A DNA stretch of 64,000 bases, taken from assembly GCA_903772945.1 (NCBI GenBank), contig CAICTM010000253.1:20298-84297 (forward strand), in the 5' to 3' direction. The stretch is from Seminavis robusta. Taxonomy: Eukaryota; Bacillariophyta; Bacillariophyceae; Naviculales; Naviculaceae. Position 1 is the stretch's first letter. Each line of letters starts with the position of its first letter. A program made the position numbers and the translations under genes. The notes below the pieces were generated by a model. That model saw nothing but the letters and a program-made list of their open reading frames with translations. It was not told the DNA's origin and searched no databases. Below, piece after piece: positions 19,432 through 29,814 of this stretch.

Positions 19432-20330
19432 TCAGCGGCTAAGTCAGCAATCTCGCATTTCCAATAGACAAGTTCTTCCTTTTGTCGTTGGACATCACAG
19501 CTTAGATTGTGTAGCGATTCGTGCCTTCGTTCATGTGAAAGGGACAGACATCGGCGACTTGTAGCAAGCCAATCTCACTTCCTCGTCCGCTCAATTGAAA
19601 AACAGCAGTGTTGATTCCATGGAATTCCACACCCTCAAAGGTGTCAGCCCAAGAGCATGCAAGAGCGAGTGCTTTTTGATCATCTTCGGTGGAACCAAGC
19701 CGAGGATTGCTGAGTGGTTTACCGGAGCTTTTGGTATCGACTTTTTACGCCGCAAGAAGCATATTGCGAAGCTTCCTCCATGTATTGGCTCCAAACACAG
19801 GTAACTTGGGACCATCACATTTGAACTTGTTAACGTAGAAGGACTTGACTGCACTAGAGTATCCGGTGGCAGTTTCGTATGAGACTCTACCATTGCGAGG
19901 GTCAAGGCAGCACATAGCATCATTGGTGAGTTAATAGAAAAAACCGCCGAAGAGTCAGTCCCAGAAGATTTCAGGGCTTACAGATTCACCCTTGATTTTA
20001 AGAGCTTTGTAAGGTATGTCCTTGCAATTGGTGAAGGATGGGTGACGAATTTGCTTGTAGAAATGCTTGAGCCTTGAGGTAATGATTCAGATGTTTGAGT
20101 GCGCTCTCGCGCCTGTTGGATTGCTTCGCCATATCACGCAGGTCTTTCTCTTCATCCTCATCTTCGCATGCTGTTATCCCTGAGAGGGCGATGGAGTCGG
20201 GAAAGTGTTGAGTTGTGGTGGCCGTTGTTAATGTTGTTGTTGGGACATTGTTTTGTTGGTGGAGTTAGGACTTGCTACCGAGGAGTTGTTGACAGAGTCA
20301 GGATTTGCTGGCGAGAAGTAAGACTACATG
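19432..20330 (-). pseudogene. decayed Crypton-like tyrosine recombinase
   Basis: Read on the minus strand with stops and shifts ignored. An acidic N-terminal stretch (ACEDEDEEKDLRDMAKQS near 20130) leads to a core-binding-like region in one frame at 19922-19740: DAMCCLDPRNGRVSYETATG, YSSAVKSFYVNKF, then ANTWRKLRNMLLAA. After an in-frame stop the same frame continues with SSGKPLSNPRLGSTEDDQKA, ACSWADTFEGVEF and FQLSGRGSEIGLLQVADV. The Arg in GRGSE fits the first catalytic Arg of tyrosine recombinases, and the SAVKSFY..KF plus LR pattern recalls diatom Crypton proteins. The part carrying the later catalytic His, Arg and Tyr is not recognisable. The ATG-to-stop open frames here (for example 19591-19923) are in the wrong frame. 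Confidence 0.55.
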
Positions 20331-22443
20331 GCTTCATTGGTTTACGAGGTTCCCCTTGCGCTTACCTAATTGAATTTTCTACTTTGGTACTTTGAGAACC
20401 TGAACAACTCTCGAAAAATAAATAGCTCGACAAGGATGAGATCTTAGAATACTCAGAGACCATTTTTCCATTTTTGTGCTTATGGGCCAACATTTTAATG
20501 TCACAGAAATCGGGGCACGAGCTCTAAGTAAAGGAACCAAAGACGACCAGTTTCTATGCACGATTCAAGGAGTCACGAGCTCATTTTATATAAAGGCCTC
20601 GGCTCGTTGATTTCATGAAACAGAAATTGATTTTACAGCCGTAGCATTTCTACTGAGGTCTACAAGAAGCCAATTTCTGTGAAATTTCTGTGAAGCAACC
20701 TTTTCTTGGTCGTCTATGGTGTATGGTGGCTAGTCTCTAGAGTACTGAGTAGCGCAGATCCGCGTTGAGGTTGGAGCAGGGTTCTCGTCTGGTCCCCAGG
20801 AGTCTTTAAGCACTCTTACCTTGAACACAAAGGTAAAAGGGATAAAGGTACCTGGTACCGGTATCACCCATAGCTTCATCAATCATCAAGCAACTGATAC
20901 TCTTAGTAACCACCGTATCTTAGCTTCTGCTCTGGATAATAGGCAGGTAGCTAGTGTGTTAGACAGGTACATCAGTAGTGCCGTTAGACTGAGCAGTATT
21001 TTGCCTCTTACGGAAACAATATCTGCGTTTCGAAATGGAAACTCAAAGTAAGTACCGGTAGTTTATCATAAAAGCCAACCTGCCCTGCCCAGCAGCAGGC
21101 AGAAGAAACAATTCTGCAATTTGACACTACTCTTACTCATCAGTAGTACATGTTTGTGTATACAAATGCAATACATCAGTGCATAGTACCATATATCTAT
21201 CAATTCAGTGATATATTCTGCATACGGTATTGATCAGTCCTGACTGAGTATTGGTATCTTAGCCTGGCTACTACTAGAGCTTCCAAAAGGATACATGTTC
21301 TCTGGCTACTAGCTAGCTAGAGCTATCCAAAAGGACACGTGTACTCTAGCTACATGTAGTAGTCGGTCTTGCTTGTGGAGGAGCTGCGATCTTCCATGAG
21401 CAGAGTGGAGGGTGGAGGCAACAGGCAATCTGAGAAATTTTACATGTAATAATGACTGTGTAGCCGTGTAGCCTCTAGCTACTAGTAGCCTCTTATCTTC
21501 AAGGGAGTTTCAAACTGGCTCTGACACCGGTACCCGAAGAAAGCAGAGAGCAGAGCCTTTTTTCCTGGATTTAACAGATTACAATTCATCTGCCTTCGCG
21601 TCGACATGCATTAACTACTGGTCACAATCGACCAATGAAAATCTGTTTCTTGGTTCTCATTTTTACGACAAGGATCTCATAAGAGCTCTATCGAACAGCT
21701 TCTCATGTCAACAAGAGGGATTTAACAAACCCATCTCTTATTGACTTAAGAAACGCGTGTTTCTTGGTCGATAAATTGCCCCCACTGCTCCAACAAGCTG
21801 GTCCAAAACCTGCCGCAAGCTGCTCTGGTTCATTCTAACCCAGATTTTCTCCCCTGGGAGCAACTATTGGAAACAGCTGAAGCAAGAGTACAGTTGTTTC
21901 CACAGTCATCCGCCAATGTCGCGAACAGAAGAGCCAGCTGCTTGCTGACGGACATCCTTCGCGTTCATTGGAAGTATCAACGCTTGTAAATTAATTGATT
22001 TTGTTTGCGTCAGCCAGCTGTTCACTTCCGCCAGTGGCGACACAATTAAACCACAACCCACAACAACAATGAATTTTTAAAAGAATAGTGAACAGGTTTG
22101 TATGCTGTGAGTTCGTGAGTTCAGGTCCGATTATTAATATTATATTTCAATAGCGTCGCACCAACTGCATCCTGGCTTACAGGCAGGATCAAGGCACACG
22201 TGGTTCTTGTGCAACTCGTTCTCAATGGTCAGCTCACTATAACAGCTCCGTAACAGTGTACAGTATTTGTAACGGTACAAGTGGTGTGGCATTGCCCCAG
22301 CAGATGGTGGTTCACTTCTCCCGTCCTTTCATAATATCTTTTCCGCCCAAGCGATACAATCGCCAGCAGATGCACAAATCGTTTGCTATCTTTTGCTAAC
22401 AGCACCCTCATCATCTTTATTAGACTAGTAGCAGTTGACGACC
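20331..22443. other. 2.1 kb without recognisable genes
   Basis: AT-rich DNA with short palindromes (GGTACCTGGTACCGG near 20849) and a two-copy tandem at about 21262-21355 containing CTAG runs and CCAAAAGGA. No frame with coding character was found. The last 100 bases are the upstream region of the gene at 22444. Confidence 0.5.
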
Positions 22444-23223
22444 ATGAACTCCCTCGTTACTGTTACCCCCAGCAGCATTGTCCGCCGCAACAACGATGCC
22501 GTGGTGTCCTTTCAAGGAGGCAAGTATCAAGATTCGCTGGCCCTCTTTCAGGAGGCTCTCGGCAATGTGCGAGCCAAGCTGGCCGTTGCAGATCATCAAG
22601 CGGCCGCGGACACGAGAAGGCCGAAGGATACTGTGTTGTTGATCCAAGGCGTGCCACTGGATGAGTCGATTCGTTCCAGTGCTCGCATACAAGTGGACAA
22701 TAGCAGCGGCATGACATTCTTTGATCGGTGCTTTCTCATTGCCAACCCTCTTACGACTGCCGACAATGATACTACTAGTGCTAGTGCTAGCGCTAGTAGT
22801 GAAGCCCATATCAACTCGCTGCTCGACGACAATGAGTGCAAGGTATGCTCTGTCCTCCTCTACAACATTGGTGCCACTCATCACCTGGCTGGACTCGCCA
22901 CTGGCTCCCAGCAAGAACTAGACAAGGCGTTCAAGGTCTACCAAATGGCCCTCGAGTTCCTTCAGATTGAGTACGAAAACCAGCAGCAAGAGCAGATGGA
23001 CAATGTCTTGCTCATCCTGTCCATGGCCATTATGAACAACATTGCTCACATTCAGAGCACTTGGTTCCAGTATCCACAAGCCCGCCACTGTACTCAATGG
23101 CTGCGAGAGGCTGCCGAACACATGGATACCGCTCTTCTACGAGACCCCGATTTCATGTTCTTCTTCCTCCGATACTACGTGCTTCCTTTCAATGATGTCT
23201 CCTCCTGCTCTGCAGCTGCCTAA
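22444..23223 (+). CDS. TPR-like protein of an expanded diatom family
   Basis: 259 aa from the ATG at 22444; the open frame reaches a TTG nine bases earlier. The N-terminal part has one TPR-like helix pair (RRNNDAVVSFQGGKYQDSLA, then LFQEALGNVRAKL). A Ser/Ala-rich variable loop with AHINSLLDDNE follows. Then comes the block LLYNIGATHHLAG, LDKAFKVYQMALEFL, ILSMAIMNNIAHIQSTWF, which I recall from a large family of diatom-restricted proteins. It fits degenerate tetratricopeptide helices that bind peptides. No enzymatic residues are visible. Partners and function unknown. The isolated single-exon gene sits between repeat-rich regions. Confidence 0.8.
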   Translation: MNSLVTVTPSSIVRRNNDAVVSFQGGKYQDSLALFQEALGNVRAKLAVADHQAAADTRRPKDTVLLIQGVPLDESIRSSARIQVDNSSGMTFFDRCFLIANPLTTADNDTTSASASASSEAHINSLLDDNECKVCSVLLYNIGATHHLAGLATGSQQELDKAFKVYQMALEFLQIEYENQQQEQMDNVLLILSMAIMNNIAHIQSTWFQYPQARHCTQWLREAAEHMDTALLRDPDFMFFFLRYYVLPFNDVSSCSAAA

Positions 23224-23546
23224 CTAATCATGTGTGTTGTTGAAGAAGAAAGATAGGGACAGTTGTTTTTGAAAGCGGATGGGCGTGCCAACAATCAAGT
23301 GCGAGCACAATCGGCCGCAGCCAGTTTTGCGTAATGTATCATAATAATAATTAAAAGAGTTAAACAAAACGAAAAATCGTTCACACCTTTGTTGCCGTGC
23401 GAGATGGATAGAGTGGTAGGAAAAGGGTACTGGCTAGCTAGCTAGTACTGGTTTGGTTCGTCTACCGTAGCTCTAGCTAGCTAGAGCGGAACCTAGCTAG
23501 AACGACTGGTTCAGTGTATTAGTCTAGTCTAATAGTACTAGTAGTA
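23224..23546. other. intergenic, CTAG-rich
   Basis: 3' flank of the TPR-like gene followed by CTAGCTAGCTAG-type runs at 23432-23510. Confidence 0.5.
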
Positions 23547-23771
23547 GAGGATGGAACCGCAAACGCTAGGGTCAAGCGTAGCGTTTAAACGCTAACAGGT
23601 CCCCTTAGCGTTTGTTATTATGCGTTTTTTAGCGTTTTTTATTACTATGAGCTCAGCGTTTGTGTTAGCGTTTTATTAGCGTTTTTGTTAGCGTTTCTGT
23701 TAGCGTTTTTTACAGTATTGGTGCACTACAATAGAGTGCAATCAGACTATTAAGAATGGTGTGATTCTTTC

Positions 23772-23857
23772 AGGCCCGATGGTGCTATAGAACCATACCA
23801 ACACGCACCGGCACCAGTACCACTGTCCAGAAAGTTCATCTATATGTATAAGGAGTT
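23772..23857 (+). repeat. 86-bp direct repeat, copy 1
   Basis: About 90 % identical to 23946-24031, beginning AGGCCCGATGGTGCTATAG. Lies inside the TA-flanked element. Confidence 0.85.
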
Positions 23858-23945
23858 AGTTCATGTTTGGTCACTGCAGCACATCCTTCCAGATAACCCA
23901 AAGTAGCATATCTGGTCTTATTTTGCATCCAAACATGTCATTTTT

Positions 23946-24031
23946 AGGCCCGATAGTGCTATAGAACCATACCAACACGCACCAGCACCAGTACCACCAT
24001 CCAGAAAGTTCATATATATGTATAAAGAGTT
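23946..24031 (+). repeat. 86-bp direct repeat, copy 2
   Basis: Second copy of the unit at 23772-23857, 174 bp downstream, differing by a few substitutions. Confidence 0.85.
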
Positions 24032-24384
24032 GGTGAAGTAAGTTATACAAGGTTGTAAGTGGCATCTTCATTGAAAAACGTTAAACACAGAGATAAAACG
24101 CTATAAAACGCTATAAAACGCTAAAAACGCTGTTTTTATACACTACTACACAAACACGCTAAAAAACGCAAACGCTTGGGGCAAGCGTAGCGTATGAAAC
24201 GCTACGCTAAAACGCTAAAAACGCTACGCTAAAAAACGTTGCGGTTCCATCCTCTAACTAGTAGAGTTTATATAGTGACTCAAACATTGGACGCGTGCTG
24301 TCCTGGCCCAAGACATTCAAGGCGTAGGTGCGTGTTGCGTTTGTCTTTGTTGTACATGTATCGAGAGCCCCTGAAACGCACGCG

Positions 24385-24560
24385 GTTGTATTATACGTAT
24401 AACATTTGCATTATGTATTCTACAGATCATACGTATTACACATATAACCTTTTTAATATGTATTAGACAAGTCATACGTACAACACAGGTAACACAAGTG
24501 GAAAAATATTATACGTATTACATGTATTATGTGTTGTACGTGTTTTACGTATAATACATA
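24385..24560. repeat. array of TATACGTATAAC-like palindromic units (left)
   Basis: Imperfect units of about 14-20 bp, each near-palindromic (ATACGTAT, TACATGTA, ACGTGT), adjoining the left terminal repeat of the Mutator-like element. Confidence 0.75.
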
Positions 24561-24607
24561 GTGACAAATTTTTACTAAGTTTTTTTGCCAGGTGTTTTGC
24601 TAGGTGT

Positions 24608-25607
24608 TTGGGAGGCAGAGAGGAAGATGCACTGTTGCAGGCCATAATACCTGACAGCTTATCAAGTAAAATGGACTCTTACCTATCTGAACTCTCCCAT
24701 GTTGCTAGATACAATATCAATGATGAAGAATGGACTCCTGCTTCAATCATTGTGAATGTAGCAACCTCACTAACTGATGATACACCAAAGGAGATAAACA
24801 TTATGGATACTCTGGGGTTCGATAATTATCGAATGGAGAAATCGACGGTGTATTGGCTACCTTCGATGTATCAATCTTGTGATTCGGCGCATATTTTATT
24901 AAAGAAGTTTTGATGCCATACTTTGTACTTTCTTGCAAGACTGCTGGATTCCGTATCAAAAACAAGGGATTCGATAAGAGGCGGAATCACATTACCATAT
25001 GTTGTCCAAGGAGTCGTTTTTACAAACAAAGGTCCCAAAAGGAGAGCAACAAAACCACCCAGACTCAGCTTCCTGTTGAGGGGGAGGGTGTCAAATGTCC
25101 ATTCTCTTTCAATGTTCTATATAGCCAGGAACACAGACGATGGTATCTACCCAAGTTCCAGACAGAAGCCGTTACACTAGTGGAACAATGCCCAAAGAAC
25201 CATCTCTCGCCAAGTGTTGTTAAGACTTTACTTTATGAACAGACAGGCTCATCTCTAACTTCGAACAAATCGAATCTCTAAGGAAGAGTCTGCATCAAGG
25301 AGTGGTCTTGTCTTTGGTGAAACCAGACGGTACCATCTCTCAAGTATCACATCAGGAGGCGACAGCAGCAGATAGGCTACTTGCCAGATTGCAATCCGAT
25401 CCAACAAAATCGTTCGTTGTTCTTTTTGCCTCATATGACCCCGGCCTTCTTCGAATCAGACAATCACATAGGGGAGCCATACCTCAGAACAATAACGGAA
25501 GGCAAGAGCATAGCGGAGCAATGTTGAGCTTACCTGCAACCAACAAATCAAGAAAGAGTGTTAGGGAAAGGCCATCGACCAGTCCCGCCAAGAAATCAAA
25601 AAGATAA
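24608..25607 (+). pseudogene. decayed Mutator-like transposase N-terminal region
   Basis: Three frames are needed: 24608-24913, 24910-25281 and 25302-25607. The middle frame has a zinc-binding pattern of the FAR1/WRKY-GCM1 kind: RRNHITICCPRSRFYKQ, a basic linker, VKCPFSFNVLYS, then RRWYLPKF and a terminal CPKNH. The last frame has ADRLLARLQSDPTKSF followed by VVLFASYDPGLLRIR, a segment that in diatom Mutator-like proteins precedes the transposase core. It then runs into a basic tail (KSRKSVRERPSTSPAKKSKR) instead of the MULE DDE domain. So this copy keeps the DNA-binding part only, or is a deleted derivative. Confidence 0.5.
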
Positions 25608-25864
25608 TCTAGGAACTGCCCTTCTTCTTTCCCCTTTTCGCTCTCTTCACCCGCTGGATGCTGGGTGATGGATCCATCTTCGTTTCGGCGCTTCGCGGTC
25701 ATCGGAATGGCTTGTTGAATACATGAAACAAAGTTCCGGGGAGTGATTTCTTCAGGGAAGAAGGGACCAGGATTGTCAGGGCCAAAGGGAATCTCCTCCT
25801 CAGATTCCTCAGCCTTCGTCCCATGACCGTCTCGCGGACCAGATTCATCGTCAGAATCCACCAT
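25484..25864 (-). CDS. hypothetical acidic protein inside the Mutator-like element
   Basis: 126 aa, ATG at 25864. The first 85 residues look coding: an acidic start (MVDSDDESGPRDGHGTKAEE), PFGPDNPGPFFPEEITPRNF, SCIQQAIPMTAKRR, then a Gly/Glu-rich stretch. The rest is antisense to the basic tail of the transposase remnant and is probably meaningless. It could be an accessory gene of the element. No family recognised. Confidence 0.3.
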   Translation of the reverse strand: MVDSDDESGPRDGHGTKAEESEEEIPFGPDNPGPFFPEEITPRNFVSCIQQAIPMTAKRRNEDGSITQHPAGEESEKGKEEGQFLDYLFDFLAGLVDGLSLTLFLDLLVAGKLNIAPLCSCLPLLF

Positions 25865-25914
25865 GATGCCTCAACGAAAATACTAAACAAGAAAACGAAA
25901 ATAGGTGAGACAAC

Positions 25915-26085
25915 GAACACGGGTAATACGTATAATACAGGTGATACGTATAACACGGGTGATATGCATAATATATGTTACGCCTGTAACACGTGTTACA
26001 CGCTAGATACGTATAACACGGGTGATACATATAATACACGTTACATGCATAAACGCGTAACACGCGTAACACGTGTTGCGCACTG
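25915..26085. repeat. array of GTATAACACGGGTGATACG-like units (middle)
   Basis: Near-palindromic units of 15-18 bp with TACGTATAACACG and AACACGTGTTACAC cores, about 500 bp inside the right end of the Mutator-like element. They generate Tyr/Thr/Cys-rich false open frames. Confidence 0.75.
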
Positions 26086-26514
26086 AGGTACTTACATGGG
26101 TTCATTACTGGTCCCTACAGAAAGTGGTTGACAATGGTAGAATTCAAGGCCAGGTCTTCCACAGGCTTTGTCAGTGAGCCTTCAGAAGTATATGAATGCA
26201 AAGAGAATGGTCCTGAAGGCTGTACAGGGCCTGAGGAAGAGAGTGGAGGCAGAAAAATGGAGAATGAGTTGAATGAAGAGAAATCATTCTATCTTTCCAC
26301 GGGAACAGTCTTCTTGGCTTCAACAAAGCCATACCACATTGCCTACTTACCCACAATGATGGTGCTATCTTCAAATAACAAGAGAAACCTTTGTATCCTT
26401 CAAACAAACAAGAGAAGAGAGGTTTTTGTCATGGTGGTTCTTTGTGGTGGAGAAGTTGGAGTTGAAGTCAAGTCATTTTGCGAAACTCGAACGGTCACGG
26501 TGGCTGGCTGGCGC

Positions 26515-26590
26515 ACGTGTTATACGTGTTATACGTATTCCACACATAAGACGTGTTACACCTGTTATACGAGTTATACGTGTAACATCG
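26515..26590. repeat. array of ACGTGTTATACGTGTTATAC-like units (right)
   Basis: About five imperfect units next to the right terminal repeat, oriented opposite to the left array. Confidence 0.7.
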
Positions 26591-26610
26591 CGTGCGTTTC
26601 AGGGTCTCTC

Positions 26611-27725
26611 ATTGTTATGTGATGCCTGGTAAAGGCTTTCATGGGTGTCGGAGTGACAGTCGAGTGAGGCTGTTTTGCGAAGAATGCACTGTAGCAGTTT
26701 TGAGAAAACGCCGCGATTGTTCACGTGCCAGGAGCCATGTGCAACTATTGTTGCAGAACCGCTTTGCAGCAAGCAGCAAGCAACAAGCAATGATACCGTA
26801 CGCAGTTACTGTAGGGGTTGACCTGACCCTCAAGGACTTGCTTGTGCTGCTGTGGGTACAAGTAGTCTCCTCAGGAAAAGCTTCTTTCCAAGGGCAGGAG
26901 CTATAGCTACGGTAGCTACCAGAAGCCAAGACAAGCTTAATAAGACTCCTTGTATTGTACTAGGGTCGAAATGCGCCGCGAACTCTTGGAGCGGCTTCTA
27001 ATACAATGCTGGCTGCAAAGTAAAATAGGGCTTGGTTCATGAGTATGACGACTGGAGCATTCTTCTTCAGGGCAAGAAAGCAACAACATATATCATGCCC
27101 GGACTCTTAGAGGCCATCACATACCGTTTTCAAATCTAATTATAGAACTTAATCCCTCCGGGGACTTTGTAATTCCTAAGTTACCGGTAGGCAGGAAAGC
27201 CTTGCATGCAATAGCATTCTAGGACTGCACATACAGGACTATTGTCTACCCCGCCCACTATGGCTGGAGCTACATGTACGAGCTACGAGGACTAAGTGGT
27301 ACTCGTATGGCGAAAGCTTCAGCAATGCACTTGTGTACCTATTTTAAAACCATCTGCCTGTATATGTTACCTTTAGCATTGCTCTGGTGTCTAAGGAAGA
27401 AGAATGAAGATGACGGGGTTTCGGGCTGCTCCGTGGTGGTGTGAACCTCCCCAGCCAATCCGCGGTGTATTCCTCATCTTTAATGCACACTCCGACCTTT
27501 CCGCCGTCTCTCTTTACCAGATTTCCGAGCACCGGGATAACGTCGCCACGAGACACCCCACAGAATGCCCAATGAAAACCGTGTGGCTAGCAACAAGATT
27601 CTATTGGTAATCGTTGTTCGAGGCTCCCCCCTCGATTGGTCAAAAATAAAAAACCGCATGGCTGTTGGGGCACATTTCGCTCCAATTTACTGAAGCGATA
27701 TTTGAGCTCTTTTGCTGGATCGAAG
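26611..27725. other. 1.1 kb without supported genes
   Basis: Several overlapping short frames without domains. The 3' flank of the CRAL-TRIO gene (minus) lies at the right end. Confidence 0.5.
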
Positions 27726-28818
27726 TCAACATCCTGACAGAACAAAAGATCTTTCATTTTCATATCTTCTGTTTAGCGAGCATTCCAGAGCCGACAGGAG
27801 GCGTTGTGCAGCAGCATCTATATCGGGCACGAGGTAGATATCACTGAGTCTTCGTTCGAACATGCACCCGATTTCCATCTTGTCAACGATATGCTTCGGT
27901 AAGAATCGCTTTTTGAGAGAGTTGATGAGATTGATAAACAAGCCTGAATGGAAGTACTTCATTTTCTGAATTTGAAACTAAGGTAGAGAATCAGACAGAG
28001 ACCGTTGTAAGTGAGACTAAGCTGCTGAAGACCTCCCACGAGGTGTATACTCTTGACAACGATTGCAGAAATTCACGTACTGGATACACGGCAAGGAAAT
28101 CCACCCATATTGTCCTTATGGTTTTGAGATCCACGTTTCGTTTCCAATCAAAGCCTTGACATTCGACCAGAAAAATGGCCCCGCGTCGCATGCTTTGAAA
28201 GTCGGGTGCCATGCAATGGCCAAGGTAATAGATTCCCCACATGCCGGACTGGAACAAGCCTGGTTGTTTATTTAGCTTGTACAAATCGAAGGCTGCCATA
28301 TCATATACGAAACAGTACGAGCCGTGGCTGTTGGAGTACGAGAAGGAGAGGAAGGCTGCGGGAAAGACTTGCAAGGTTGTCTTCAGCGACCGCATGCCGT
28401 CTTCCATTGAATCCAAGATTTTGTATTCTTCTCGAAAGGCTTGCATATGTGCTGCCCGTTCCAAGGCCGCTTGCAGATCTCCCCTGTCAGTTAGAGCCAA
28501 TTGGGCATACGAAAAGTCGCTCATGTCATTGATTTCTGGGGATGCGGTGATGGCCTGCTTGATATTGAGAGCCCATTGACGCTCTTCATTTGTTAGCTGC
28601 ATTCGACGTGGATCCAGCGGATCCAGTATCAAGTCTGCCAATGGCACTTCTGCGACCTCTTCGCCCTCTTCTTCGCCATCGGAATCATCATTACCGACGT
28701 TGTCCACACCCTGTTCCGCAACCGCGGCAACCAGCACTTCGCCCTCCGGATCGTCGTTTCGGATCACACGTACCGGGACCTCCATCACGCCTTCTTGGTG
28801 GTACTGCTCTTCATCCAT
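27726..28818 (-). CDS. CRAL-TRIO (Sec14-like) lipid-binding protein, two exons
   Basis: The model joins exon 28818-28081 to exon 27965-27726 across a 115-bp intron (donor GTACGTG, acceptor TTCAG), giving 325 aa. Without splicing the frame stops at 27991. Splicing restores YPKMKYFHSGLFINLINSL, a typical CRAL-TRIO junction. The first about 65 residues are acidic and disordered. Then come a helical CRAL-TRIO-N-like part (TDRGDLQAALERAAHMQAF, EEYKILDSMEDGMRSL) and the pocket domain: GSYCFVYDMAAFDLYKL, GAIFLVECQGFDWKRNV, LKKRFLPKHIVDKMEIGC and FERRLSDIYL. Members carry hydrophobic ligands such as phosphatidylinositol, tocopherol or retinoids between membranes. The ligand is not predictable here. 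Confidence 0.87.
27966..28080 (-). other. 115-bp spliceosomal intron of the CRAL-TRIO gene
   Basis: GT at 28080-28079 and AG at 27967-27966 on the minus strand; both exons stay in frame (738 and 240 nt). Confidence 0.8.
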
Positions 28819-29814
28819 CTTTAGCTTCGGTTTGCTTGCTTTTGACTATCTTTTAACAACGGCAAGACAACGATCGAGCTCTGGGTTGTACACTATGTAG
28901 CGATGGGCAATGGGCCGCGTAGTTGTGCCTCTCCAATTTCAGATCAAACCCAACAACAACATTAAAACACTAAATCGGTGGAACATGGTACAGTACCGAT
29001 GCACGTGTGCACATTGGTACAGTCGTACGTACGGTACGATGTTCACGTGCACTTTTAAACTTACCACCCCCCTCCATGGTCGGGACTCAATTGATCTAAC
29101 CAGATTACAGTATGTCTCACGTAGAAGTGTACCGAAGAAGCACGGCACGCGTTTGTGGCAAGAATTTTGCGACTAGCTACCTGGTACGGCTGTACCGTAG
29201 GTCACTGGTCACCATGCTTGGTTTTTGGTTAATAAAAGCTATATAAATCACTTTCCTTACCGCCCTTGAAGAACCATCCGAAGAATCCGGGAATGTTCCA
29301 GTCGAAAGTGGAGTGAGAGCGTTTGTACGAGGATTTCTACGCAGTGCCGAAAAAGCTTCATCGGACAAGTTCTCTTCTTTGAAGTCTGCGACAGCAAACG
29401 TCACTTTTGGTTTCTACCAGCTAGTTGTAACCTTATCTTTAAATCTACTGTCATATTTTAATTCGGTTTTTTCAGCGCTCGTCTCCTGTATCCCTTTGCC
29501 TCAGGGAAGTTCCTATCCGCGAACATGTGGTTCGTACGTACGCCGAGAAACACATTTATTTCCATTTATTAATCGCGCATTCTTCCCGTATGTGGCTTCA
29601 TTCTTAACCATTCGCAGATACGTCATTCGCGAATAAGCCCACAGCAAATCCCCAACTCTATCGAGTTTCGAAAATCGAAAAGTGAGATCTCGAGATCTCG
29701 AGCACGTCCTCGAATCTCGAATCATTGAAAAGTGAGAAGAAGTACATTGTAATAGTAGCCATTCGGCAGCCGGTAGCCCGTTGTCATTGTAGCCACGCTG
29801 TTGTCATTGTCATC
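28819..29814. other. 1 kb without a firm gene; one weak exon candidate
   Basis: On the minus strand 29404-29262 reads like coding sequence (VADFKEENLSDEAFSALRRN, then LTPLSTGTFPDSSDG) and is followed by GTAAGG, a possible donor, but no matching exon was found. GAGATCTCGAGATCTCGAGC palindromes at about 29683-29702 precede the Harbinger transposase remnant. Confidence 0.35.

Larger units (their letters stand above)
23547..24254. mobile_element. inverted-repeat element with TA target duplication
   Basis: 708 bp. The ends are inverted copies beginning GAGGATGGAACCGCAA, followed on both sides by clusters of AGCGTTT/AAACGCT words in opposite orientation, so the whole could fold into a long hairpin. 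TA flanks both ends (23545-23546 and 24255-24256), as for Tc1/mariner-like elements. No transposase frame. The superfamily assignment rests on the TA dinucleotide only and is tentative. Confidence 0.65.
24363..26610. mobile_element. Mutator-like element with palindromic subterminal arrays
   Basis: The left end, GAGAGCCCCTGAAACGCACG followed by repeated TATACGTATAAC-like units, is matched in inverted orientation by the right end (CGTGCGTTTCAGGGTCTCTC at 26591-26610), again with such units just inside. Total 2.25 kb. The interior carries decayed frames with a Mutator-type DNA-binding domain but no transposase core. A clear 9-base target duplication was not found by eye, so the outer limits may be off by a few bases. 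Confidence 0.65.

Noticed and set aside
24385-26590. Telomere or centromere satellite for the TATACGTATAAC arrays
   Set aside because: The arrays are short, in opposite orientation at the two ends and bounded by an inverted terminal repeat, which fits transposon subterminal repeats better.
29177-29404. 75-codon minus-strand frame with coding-like composition and a possible splice donor
   Set aside because: No second exon, family or start could be placed, so it is mentioned only as a weak exon candidate.
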